Origin: Planctomycetes bacterium UBA1146
GTDB taxonomy: Bacteria; Planctomycetota; UBA8108; UBA1146
Length of the DNA stretch: 17,201 bases
Assembly: GCA_002311345.1 (NCBI GenBank)
Contig: DCAA01000017.1
Coordinates: 773 to 17,973 of the forward strand
Direction of reading: 5' to 3'
Shown here one piece after another: positions 1 to 6,731 of the stretch. Each line of letters opens with the position of its first letter. Within the stretch, counting starts at the first letter, position 1. The notes below the pieces were generated by a model that worked only from the letters and a program-made list of their open reading frames with translations, was not told where the DNA came from and made no database searches. The translations under genes and the position numbers were made by a program.

Positions 1-759
1 GACGACGTGTCCCGTCTCCGCTGCGGTCAGGGCCAGTGCCGCGGTCTCCGGGTCACGGATCTCACCGACGAAGATGACATCGGGGTCTTCGCGCAGAGCG
101 CTGCGCAGTCCTGCAGAGAAGCTCTCGAGATGGGTACCCAGTTCGCGCTGGGAGATGAGAGCCCTATCGCCCTCGAGGACGTACTCGATGGGATCTTCCA
201 GGGTGATGATCCGTTCTCCCCGATCACGCGCTCGCCGTCGTAGCAAACTGGCGACGGTGGTCGACTTGCCACTGCCAGTGACCCCGGTGACGATGACGAG
301 TCCTTGTTCGAGAGTGACGATCTCTTGCCAGTTGCGCTCCATCGGGAATCCCAGTTCTTCCGGTGGTGGGACATCGCTGGCGAGTACCCGGATCGCCGCA
401 CAGGTACCTTCGCGGGACCGAAACGCGTTGATGCGAAATGAGAGCTGGCGTTCGGGCCATTCCCAGGAAGCATCGAGGTCCTTGCCGGCTGCCAGTTTTT
501 GACGGGCCCTGTCATTGAGAATCGGTTCGAGCAGGGCGATGACCGTCGCGCTATCGAGCAGTGCTCCTCTGGGTAGGGGTACCAGTTCTCCATCGAAGCG
601 GTAGTGTGCCGGTCTGCCCGATTGCAGGTGGAGATCACTGATCCGGTGCATTCCATCGGAGAGGAACGCCGGTTCGTCGAAACGACCGAGCAGGTCCTGG
701 ATACTCCACTGTTTCTCTCCGACCCCGTAGACAGCGGAGAATGGGACAGAATCGCTCAT
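1..759 (-). CDS. PilT-type twitching motility / secretion ATPase (3' end cut by window)
   Basis: Hexameric AAA-type ATPase of the PilT/PilB/GspE superfamily, which powers retraction or assembly of type IV pili from the cytoplasmic side of the inner membrane. The 253 visible residues show the N-terminal domain with SDLHLQSG (41-48), Walker A GVTGSGKST (159-167), an Asp box LEDPIEY (187-193), Walker B DPDVIFVGEIRD (225-236) and the start of the His box TAAETGH (245-251). The QREL and ALREDPD stretches resemble PilT (retraction) more than PilB or GspE, and there is no long N-terminal MshEN-type domain. The start ATG (757-759) has GAGAGGAG a few bases upstream. The C-terminus (about 100 residues in PilT) lies outside the window. 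The gene diverges from rnc. PilT versus a PilU/GspE-like relative cannot be settled from the part seen. Confidence 0.9.
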   Translation of the reverse strand, partial: MSDSVPFSAVYGVGEKQWSIQDLLGRFDEPAFLSDGMHRISDLHLQSGRPAHYRFDGELVPLPRGALLDSATVIALLEPILNDRARQKLAAGKDLDASWEWPERQLSFRINAFRSREGTCAAIRVLASDVPPPEELGFPMERNWQEIVTLEQGLVIVTGVTGSGKSTTVASLLRRRARDRGERIITLEDPIEYVLEGDRALISQRELGTHLESFSAGLRSALREDPDVIFVGEIRDPETAALALTAAETGHVV

Positions 760-952
760 CGAAGCGTTCTCCTCTCGTTGACGGTCGATCCTACCAGAGA
801 GGGGGGGTCCAGGTACGCTTGCAGGATATCGAACAGCCCCGTATCCTCGAATTGACGCTTCCAGAGCCCTGTTCGGGGTCTTTGCGGGCAATTATTGGAC
901 CGTTGTGCGAATTTCCCTGAAGGAACTGCGGCCATCGGTCGAAAATAACATC

Positions 953-997
953 GTCGGTAGGCTGCCGACCCGCGTACCGGAACTCCGGGATGTACGC
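953..997 (+). promoter_or_regulatory. Two small hairpins in the rnc leader (divergent region 760-1044)
   Basis: The 285-base divergent region holds no convincing gene and no clear -35/-10 pair. On the rnc side, 953-958 (GTCGGT) can pair with 964-969 (GCCGAC, one G-U). Next to it, 972-977 (GCGTAC) is an exact inverted match to 992-997 (GTACGC), with a nested CGGA/TCCG. They end about 47 bases before the rnc ATG. In Escherichia coli and Streptomyces, RNase III is known to cut hairpins in its own leader; that this is the role here is only inference. A further weak inverted repeat AGGATA/TATCCT (823-828/842-847) lies nearer the pilT-like gene. Confidence 0.3.
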
Positions 998-1044
998 CCC
1001 CCGGAGACGGTACGGAAGTCCGCAGCCACCACTGGAAATCAATC

Positions 1045-1779
1045 ATGGTTGGTCCGCGCGGATTTGAACACGAAAACATTGCTCCGGTCGATCTCCAGCG
1101 CCTCGAGGTGTGTGAGAAACGGATCGGATATCGCTTCCGTGATCCCAACCACCTCATCCAGGCGCTGACCCATTCCTCCCTGAAGACCATCGATAATCCC
1201 TGTAACGAGCGAATGGAGTTCCTCGGAGATTCGGTGCTCGGAATGGTGATGACCGAGTTTCTCTTCAATTTCTTTCCCGATCGTCCCGAGGGCGAACTGA
1301 CCCAGATCAAGTCTGCAGTGGTCTCGACCAATACATTGGCCGAGGAGAGCCAACGCCTCGGTCTCGATGAGGCCTATGCGGTCGGCAAGGGTGTTACCAG
1401 TCGTCGCAAACTTCCCAACAGTTTGATGGCGAACGTCTTCGAGGCAGTGATCGCTGCCATCTATCTCGATAGCGGCATCGAAGAGGCCAAAGAGTTCATC
1501 ATCCGAAACCTCTATCACCAGGTACTGGCGGTGAATCAAAAGGAACACTCGGTGAACTACAAGTCGATTCTGCAGCAACATCTCCAACGAGATGATGGTT
1601 CGACGCCGAACTACCGTGTGGTCAGCGAGACCGGACCCGATCACGCCAAGGAGTTCGTGGTGCAGGCGATGCTGAAGCGGGAAGTCCTCGGTACAGGACA
1701 GGGCAACACCAAGAAGGAAGCCGAGCAGGTAGCCGCGCGCGTTTCGCTCGAACAACTTGGAATCGATCCCGCCGACTGA
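1045..1779 (+). CDS. rnc: Ribonuclease III
   Basis: Double-strand-specific endoribonuclease that processes rRNA precursors and some mRNAs in the cytoplasm. At 244 aa it has the usual family length. The endonuclease domain (about 17-150) carries the signature NERMEFLGDSVLG (54-66) with E55, E58 and D62, and the second metal-binding stretch NVFEAVIAAIYLD (130-142) with E133. The first residue of that stretch, Asp in E. coli (D114) and Aquifex (D107), is Asn here (N130). A dsRNA-binding domain follows (about 170-238), with NYKSILQQ at its start and TKKEAEQVAA in its last helix. The ATG start gives a normal N-terminus, although its ribosome site (GGAAA at about 1034) is weak. Unlike in many bacteria, no era or recO follows; the gene faces a minus-strand gene. 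Confidence 0.96.
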   Translation: MVGPRGFEHENIAPVDLQRLEVCEKRIGYRFRDPNHLIQALTHSSLKTIDNPCNERMEFLGDSVLGMVMTEFLFNFFPDRPEGELTQIKSAVVSTNTLAEESQRLGLDEAYAVGKGVTSRRKLPNSLMANVFEAVIAAIYLDSGIEEAKEFIIRNLYHQVLAVNQKEHSVNYKSILQQHLQRDDGSTPNYRVVSETGPDHAKEFVVQAMLKREVLGTGQGNTKKEAEQVAARVSLEQLGIDPAD

Positions 1780-1830
1780 TCGGGCCCCTCTATCCTCAGC
1801 AGCGCAAATTTGATCAGTTCTCGACAAGAA

Positions 1831-1875
1831 AGAGCCCGGATCAAAGCGCTCATGCAGCGCTCTTCACCGGGCTCT
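1831..1875 (-). terminator. Nested-hairpin terminator between convergent genes
   Basis: A perfect 9-base inverted repeat, AGAGCCCGG (1831-1839) and CCGGGCTCT (1867-1875), encloses a second hairpin AGCGCT (1845-1850) / AGCGCT (1856-1861) with a 5-base loop. Read on the minus strand, the outer stem is followed by TTTCTT, so it fits intrinsic termination of the minus-strand gene that stops at 1934, 58 bases away. On the plus strand there is no T-run, but the stem may still help end rnc transcripts. Confidence 0.7.
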
Positions 1876-1899
1876 CTCCCTAACACTGGATCACGAGAG

Positions 1900-1916
1900 G
1901 CTCTGTGGGACAGAGC
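1900..1916. repeat. Short perfect hairpin GCTCTGT-GGG-ACAGAGC
   Basis: A 7-base perfect inverted repeat with a 3-base loop lies 17 bases beyond the stop of the minus-strand gene at 1934. It has no T-run on either side. It may be a 3' stabilising stem or an accessory part of the terminator at 1831-1875. Confidence 0.4.
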
Positions 1917-1933
1917 ATTCTAGCGGCGTCACC

Positions 1934-2698
1934 TCATTTCTCCTCCTTGCAGATGACAGGCGCTGGAACGGGGACACTGACTTGCTGACTCTGGGCAACC
2001 TTTTCCATCTGTGCGATCAGTTTCTTGCACCGTTCGACAACCAGTGGGTCGGTTGCAATGAGAATCACGGAACGTGTCGAAGGAGAACGGATGATCTCGA
2101 AGTGATGATCTGATCGTCTTCGACTGTGGGGTATTTGTATCAATGCTCTGGATGTCTCTTCGAGGTCTGCATATTGCAATGGAATCACGAGAGTCTGGAA
2201 CGGATCCTCCGACTTCTCGCGGGGGGGATAGGCAAATACGACCTTGAGCAGGCGAGTGCTCCCTCGGACTGCTCGGGAGGATACGCTCGTCGTCCCCACT
2301 CTTGCTCCAGGTGGCTTGACCACATCGATTTTCCAGCCGAGTGCCTGAAGAAGTTGGATCGATACAGTAGGTTCTTTCCAGCGGTTACGATCGAAGAGAT
2401 GCAGTGTCCCTGCGTCCTGCTCTTCGAGTTTCTGCTCGGCGAGTGGTTTTCCCGATGGGAGAATTACCAGGTGACCAGAAGACGCATCGATGGCCTGCAA
2501 CAACTGTAATACCGTTACAGGATAGGGGTACGATACCGGATCGTCGGCGAGGGGAGTGCCGTCTCGCTGGATCACAGAGGTGATCGTTTCGTTGACCGGA
2601 TCACAGGGGCAAGCTTGCACTCGATCGGTACCCAAAAAAAACACGGGCGACAGCAACAGTGCCATGGCGAGGCGAGAGAGGGACAGGGAGGGCAACAT
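1934..2698 (-). CDS. Secreted protein with a stand-alone secretin N-domain (NolW-like)
   Basis: A 254-aa exported protein of no named family. A signal peptide occupies about residues 1-29; the cut could be after VQA, leaving Cys30, so a lipoprotein is possible although Q at -2 is poor for a lipobox. The middle (about 60-125) is weakly conserved in appearance. Residues about 169-236 read like a secretin N1/N2 domain: a beta strand LVIPLQYADLEE, a helix, then RSVILIATDP and a helix ending IAQMEKV. This is the pattern found in GspD, PilQ and HofQ. The C-terminal beta-barrel (secretin) domain is absent, so it cannot form a channel alone. The ATG is preceded by AAAGGGGAG. A sigma-54 promoter lies about 55 bases upstream, and a terminator follows. 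A PilT-type gene 1.2 kb away hints at a type IV pilus or secretion link, by inference. Confidence 0.72.
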   Translation of the reverse strand: MLPSLSLSRLAMALLLSPVFFLGTDRVQACPCDPVNETITSVIQRDGTPLADDPVSYPYPVTVLQLLQAIDASSGHLVILPSGKPLAEQKLEEQDAGTLHLFDRNRWKEPTVSIQLLQALGWKIDVVKPPGARVGTTSVSSRAVRGSTRLLKVVFAYPPREKSEDPFQTLVIPLQYADLEETSRALIQIPHSRRRSDHHFEIIRSPSTRSVILIATDPLVVERCKKLIAQMEKVAQSQQVSVPVPAPVICKEEK

Positions 2699-2752
2699 GG
2701 TGCTCCCCTTTCTTTCATTGCGGCGGGTCTACTGGGCGGGCAGGGGATAAAA

Positions 2753-2769
2753 CGCAACGGTCGTGCCAA
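2753..2769 (-). promoter_or_regulatory. Sigma-54 (RpoN) -24/-12 promoter
   Basis: Read on the minus strand, the sequence is TTGGCACGACCGTTGCG. It matches all 11 fixed positions of the RpoN consensus TGGCACG-N4-TTGC, with the GG and GC pairs correctly spaced. The predicted transcription start is near 2742, giving a leader of about 44 bases before the ATG at 2698 and its AAAGGGGAG ribosome site. Sigma-54 promoters need an ATP-dependent enhancer-binding protein, so the secretin-domain gene is probably under signal-dependent control. Position, strand and spacing all fit. Confidence 0.75.
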
Positions 2770-2792
2770 CTCGAAAAGGTCGAGAAACGACC
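2770..2792. repeat. Overlapping small dyads next to the sigma-54 site
   Basis: Two perfect 5-base inverted repeats overlap here: CTCGA (2770-2774) / TCGAG (2780-2784) and GGTCG (2778-2782) / CGACC (2788-2792). They abut the -24 element, closer than usual for enhancer-binding sites, so they could be a regulator site or chance. They lie in the 262-base divergent region 2699-2960, where I see no other clear promoter for mfd. Confidence 0.3.
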
Positions 2793-2960
2793 GGGAGAGG
2801 CTGTTTCTGGCATTTTCCCAGTTCTGTTGCCTCCGGATGGGGAGCGGGGTGTATTGATTTCAAACACTTTCGTCGCAGGGGGGAGGAGGTGTCGAGAGGC
2901 TGCGGCTATCCTGCCTCCTTCCTCCACGGTGGTGACGGTGAAGAAGGGTGGGCAGCAGCG

Positions 2961-5900
2961 ATGACCAATGGCGATGAAGGGGCCCTTCCTGATCGTGACC
3001 CCCTCGTCGAACGGATCGTCACCTCATCTCCGGCGCTCACAGAAGTTCGTCAGCGTCTTCTCGCTGAACAAGTGCTTCACGTTGGTCGTTGCGGGGAGGG
3101 TGCGGTCGGTCTGTTGCTGGCCCATCTGAGTGAACAACTGGATCGTCCACTGGTTGTCATCTGTTCCAGTCCCGATGCTGCCGAACGATTACGGAGCGAT
3201 ACCACCACCTTTACGGCCGAACCGATCGGTAGTTTCGGTATGTGGGAGAGTCTATTCGAGGAAGATTCCGAGCCGGACCCCGAGACTTTCCGCGAACGTT
3301 TCGAGACGGTACGGGATTTCCAGGCGGGTAAGGTTCGCACCATCATCGCCCCGGTGCAGGCGGTACTTCAGCCTTTTTCCACCGAGACGGGAGAAGATCA
3401 CCGAGTCGTACTGCGCTGTGGTGATCTCAGGGCACCCGCAGAGTTAGCGAGATCGCTGGTGAACGCGGGCTACAGGAGATTCCCACAGGTCTCGAGACCA
3501 GGTGACTTTGCCATCCGGGGTGGGATCTTCGATGTTTGGCCACGCGAGGAGAGTATCCCGTATCGCATCGACTTTTTTGATGACGAAATAGAGAGCATCC
3601 AGTCAATTTCACAAAGGGATGGGCGTGTAAGTAGCAATCTCGATCTACTGGTGTTGACCATCGCTCCAAAAGAAGCCTGGTTCATTCGTGGCTGGACTGG
3701 CCGCGAACAGTTGCTGTTCGATGTGATGCCCAAAAACAGCGTTGTGGCGGTCTGGGATCCACGAGAGGTGGAGCAAAAGGCACACTTCCTGGTCGGTCAG
3801 TGGGCATCACGCCAGAGAGATCAGTTGTGCGAGTCCTTCTGGGCGCGCGCGGGTCGGTTTTTGAGATTGCAGATGGACCCACTGGTCCCTGAACCAGGTC
3901 ATCGCCCGGTTCGACTTCCAGTCGTCTCTGCCGAACGCTTCCAGGGCTCTTTCGAGGCAACGCTTGCGGCGTTGGCCGACGAGACTGATCGAGGTGCCGA
4001 CGTACTGGTGTTTTTGAGACAGGAGGCGGAAGCGGAGCGGTTCCGAGAAGTGCTCGAAGAGGGAAGCATCTCATCTCGTGTGCGAGTACGTCTTGGAGGG
4101 CTGTCCTGTGGATTTCGCTGGGAAGAACCCGGAGGCGGAATCTTCGTCAGCGGAAACGCAGCTCTTGGCCGAAAAAGAAGCCTCGAACGCGTTCAGAAAA
4201 AGAGGGTCGAGGGCCGCGCCGTCGACACCTTCCTTGAGCTGGAAGAAGGGCAGCATGTTGTCCATGTGACTCATGGCATCGCACGATATTGTGGTTTGCG
4301 AAATATTCGCGAAGGCACGCGCCAGGGAGATTTTCTGGTCCTCGAGTTCGCCGAAGGAGTGACTTTACTGGTTCCGGTCGAGCGAATTGATCTGGTCCAG
4401 AAGTTCGTCGGCGGAGGTAAAAAACCAGGCAGGCTCGATCGAATCGGTGGTACTGCATGGTCGAAGAAGAAGGGGCGCGCCGAGGAGGCGCTTCATGATC
4501 TCGCGTCCGAATTGCTCGAGATTCAGGCGTTGCGGGCAGAAAGACCCGGATACCAGTTCCCGGAAGATGACGATGCTCAGCATGCTTTCGAGGAGTCGTT
4601 TCCTTTCGAGGAAACGGGAGATCAACTGGAGACGGTCGGTGCCATCAAGCAGGACATGGAACTGCCGAAACCGATGGATCGACTGGTTTGCGGCGACGTT
4701 GGTTACGGAAAGACCGAACTGGCCATGCGCGCGGCATTCAAGGTCGTGCGAGACGGTAAGCAGGTGGCCGTACTGGTACCGACAACCGTGCTGGCGCAAC
4801 AGCACCTGGTGACATTCCGTGAACGGATGGCGGAATGGCCGGTGAAGGTAGAGGTTCTCAGCCGTTTCCTGTCGCGCAAGGAGCAGGGAGAGACGCTGGA
4901 GAGAACTGCCCGCGGCGATGTCGATATTCTCATCGGAACCCACCGTCTTCTCTCCGGAGACGTGAACTTCCCCGATCTCGGCCTCATCGTCATCGACGAG
5001 GAGCAGCGCTTCGGAGTCGCTCACAAGGAGAAATTAAAACAGCTACGTCGGCTGGTCGATGTTCTCACACTCACCGCCACTCCGATTCCCCGTACTCTGC
5101 ACATGTCGCTGGTGGGGGTGAAGGACATCTCGAGTTTGCACGAGGCGCCGGAGGGTCGTGCTCCCATCCAGACCGAGGTTTGTTCCTTCGATGATAAGAG
5201 GTTCCGCCAGATCGTTCTGAGGGAGCTGAATCGAGATGGCCAGGTCTACTGGCTTCACAACAGGGTCACCAGCATCGATGAGTGTTGCCAACGTGTCGAA
5301 AAACTACTACCGGAGGCGGCTGTAGTCGTGGCTCATGGACAGATGAACGAACACGAACTCGAGGCCAGGATGATTCGTTTCATCGACAAGCAAGCGAACA
5401 TCCTCGTCTCGACCACCATCATCGAAAGCGGACTCGACATTCCGAGTGCAAACACACTCATCGTTGAACGCGCTGATAGATTTGGTCTTTCACAATTGCA
5501 TCAGTTGCGCGGACGTGTTGGAAGAAGTCATCACAAGGCCTATTGCTACCTGCTGATTCCTGAGGATCAGCCACTGAAGATGGATTCGCGTCGTCGTCTG
5601 GAGGCGATCGAGGAATATTCGCAACTGGGTGCGGGCTTTCAAATTGCCATGAGAGATCTGGAGATACGTGGTGCCGGTAACATCCTCGGCAAGGAGCAGT
5701 CGGGCCATATCGGTGCGGTGGGATACGATCTGTTCTGCCGGTTGCTCGAGAGAGCGGTGGCGGATCTACGTGGAGTGCCGTGGCAGGAGCCTCCCGATGT
5801 GGAGATCGCCCTGAGGGGATTGTGTCGGATTCCCGAGCAATACATCTCCGATACTCGACAGCGGTTACGAAATTATCGATCGATCGCTACCGCACTTCGC

Positions 5901-6221
5901 CAGACGGAACTCGATGTCATCACCGAGGATCTGCTCGATCGTCACGGACCGTTGCCGAGCGAGACGGCGCGCCTTGTCGGCCAGCAGCGCTTACGGATTC
6001 GTCTCGGTGGTTGGGGTGTGAAGCGAATCATCCCCGAAGAGGGCTGGTTGGTGATGGAGGGTGACCGCGATGCCATCCGTGAGGGGATTCAGGGGCTCGG
6101 ATGGCAGGCGATGGATCTCCCCGACGGGACCATCGCCGGTCGCCCGAAAGGGGGGACCGCTCCCACCGACCTCGATGGAATCCTCGAGGTGCTCAACTAT
6201 CAGCCCTCAGCCGGGGTTTAG
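2961..6221 (+). CDS. mfd: Transcription-repair coupling factor Mfd
   Basis: ATP-driven DNA translocase that removes stalled RNA polymerase and recruits UvrA to lesions in the transcribed strand. All modules are visible: the UvrB-like N-terminal part (FGMWESLFEE at about 91-100), the RNA polymerase interaction domain (HVTHGIARY at about 434), Walker A GDVGYGKTE (about 578), the DEEQRFG box (about 679), TATPIPRTL, the motif V/VI region TIIESGLDIPSAN to QLRGRVGR, and the C-terminal TRCF domain (about 940-1050). The ATG at 2961 gives 1086 aa, near the usual 1100-1180. The open frame continues 66 codons upstream to a GTG, but that stretch is rich in Gly, Arg and Cys, does not look like Mfd, and would overlap the sigma-54 promoter. 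The stop overlaps the stop of the convergent gene in TTAG (6218-6221). Confidence 0.97.
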   Translation: MTNGDEGALPDRDPLVERIVTSSPALTEVRQRLLAEQVLHVGRCGEGAVGLLLAHLSEQLDRPLVVICSSPDAAERLRSDTTTFTAEPIGSFGMWESLFEEDSEPDPETFRERFETVRDFQAGKVRTIIAPVQAVLQPFSTETGEDHRVVLRCGDLRAPAELARSLVNAGYRRFPQVSRPGDFAIRGGIFDVWPREESIPYRIDFFDDEIESIQSISQRDGRVSSNLDLLVLTIAPKEAWFIRGWTGREQLLFDVMPKNSVVAVWDPREVEQKAHFLVGQWASRQRDQLCESFWARAGRFLRLQMDPLVPEPGHRPVRLPVVSAERFQGSFEATLAALADETDRGADVLVFLRQEAEAERFREVLEEGSISSRVRVRLGGLSCGFRWEEPGGGIFVSGNAALGRKRSLERVQKKRVEGRAVDTFLELEEGQHVVHVTHGIARYCGLRNIREGTRQGDFLVLEFAEGVTLLVPVERIDLVQKFVGGGKKPGRLDRIGGTAWSKKKGRAEEALHDLASELLEIQALRAERPGYQFPEDDDAQHAFEESFPFEETGDQLETVGAIKQDMELPKPMDRLVCGDVGYGKTELAMRAAFKVVRDGKQVAVLVPTTVLAQQHLVTFRERMAEWPVKVEVLSRFLSRKEQGETLERTARGDVDILIGTHRLLSGDVNFPDLGLIVIDEEQRFGVAHKEKLKQLRRLVDVLTLTATPIPRTLHMSLVGVKDISSLHEAPEGRAPIQTEVCSFDDKRFRQIVLRELNRDGQVYWLHNRVTSIDECCQRVEKLLPEAAVVVAHGQMNEHELEARMIRFIDKQANILVSTTIIESGLDIPSANTLIVERADRFGLSQLHQLRGRVGRSHHKAYCYLLIPEDQPLKMDSRRRLEAIEEYSQLGAGFQIAMRDLEIRGAGNILGKEQSGHIGAVGYDLFCRLLERAVADLRGVPWQEPPDVEIALRGLCRIPEQYISDTRQRLRNYRSIATALRQTELDVITEDLLDRHGPLPSETARLVGQQRLRIRLGGWGVKRIIPEEGWLVMEGDRDAIREGIQGLGWQAMDLPDGTIAGRPKGGTAPTDLDGILEVLNYQPSAGV

Positions 6222-6661
6222 GACTGGACAGGTACCGCGCTTTCCTCCGTGTACATCTTTCCGGCGATCAAGGCGCCAGCGTTGATGAACACAAACGAAA
6301 TGATGACGCTGTATGCGACCAGATCTCCCGGATAAAGCCCGATGAAGTATGTCGTCGAGTAACCGAACACCGCCCAGCAGGCCCAGACTGCAGTTCCCGC
6401 CTTGATCGCAGTGGCTGGTCCGGCACCGTAGCGTGTGCGCAGGCCCGCATAAAGCCACGCCGTCACCAGGCCGAGGCCGACCAGAAACAGCGCCATGATC
6501 GTCATCGCCTGGGTGCCATATTCGGAATTCATGCCCGATCCCTGCATCACTTCCTTCCAGCGTTCCGCGAACATCATTTGATTGAGCATCTGTCCGACGA
6601 AGATGGCCACGCCGGCGACGATGCCTCCGATCAGAACCTTCGATGTGTTGATGGGATTCAT
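6218..6661 (-). CDS. Small four-helix integral membrane protein, unknown function
   Basis: A 147-aa protein I do not recognise. Four hydrophobic segments can be seen, at about residues 8-26, 51-73, 82-105 and 110-134, and the C-terminal tail is short and polar. The loop after the first helix is Met-rich (QMLNQMMFAERWKEVMQGSG), and GLRTRYGAGPATAIKAG separates helices 2 and 3. No catalytic motif is evident. The ATG has GGGGGA just upstream on the minus strand (CCAAGGGGAAGGGGGATCG). The TAA stop (6218-6220) shares bases with the mfd TAG (6219-6221), so the two genes are tail to tail with no room for a terminator. The upstream gap (6662-6731) is 70 bases, so the gene may be co-transcribed with the lectin gene. 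Confidence 0.8.
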   Translation of the reverse strand: MNPINTSKVLIGGIVAGVAIFVGQMLNQMMFAERWKEVMQGSGMNSEYGTQAMTIMALFLVGLGLVTAWLYAGLRTRYGAGPATAIKAGTAVWACWAVFGYSTTYFIGLYPGDLVAYSVIISFVFINAGALIAGKMYTEESAVPVQS

Positions 6662-6731
6662 CGATCCCCCTTCCCCTTGGGTTCAGGGTAGAAGAGTTAT
6701 TGATGATGAAAAGGGAGGATTTACCGATCGA

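Noticed and set aside
1039..1827. Long open frame (262 codons) on the minus strand opposite rnc
   Set aside because: It is the antisense shadow of a well-supported gene, with no recognisable domain and no ribosome site.
2126..2509. Plus-strand open frame of 127 codons within 1934-2698
   Set aside because: Its Cys-rich, domain-free translation is the shadow of the minus-strand gene, which has a signal peptide, ribosome site and promoter.
2763..2960. In-frame N-terminal extension of Mfd by 66 codons from a GTG
   Set aside because: Composition is unlike Mfd, no ribosome site precedes it, and it overlaps the sigma-54 element; the ATG at 2961 gives a normal-length protein.
4365..5024. Open frame of 219 codons on the minus strand inside mfd
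   Set aside because: It is antisense to the helicase motifs of Mfd; the composition mirrors the codon pattern of the real gene.
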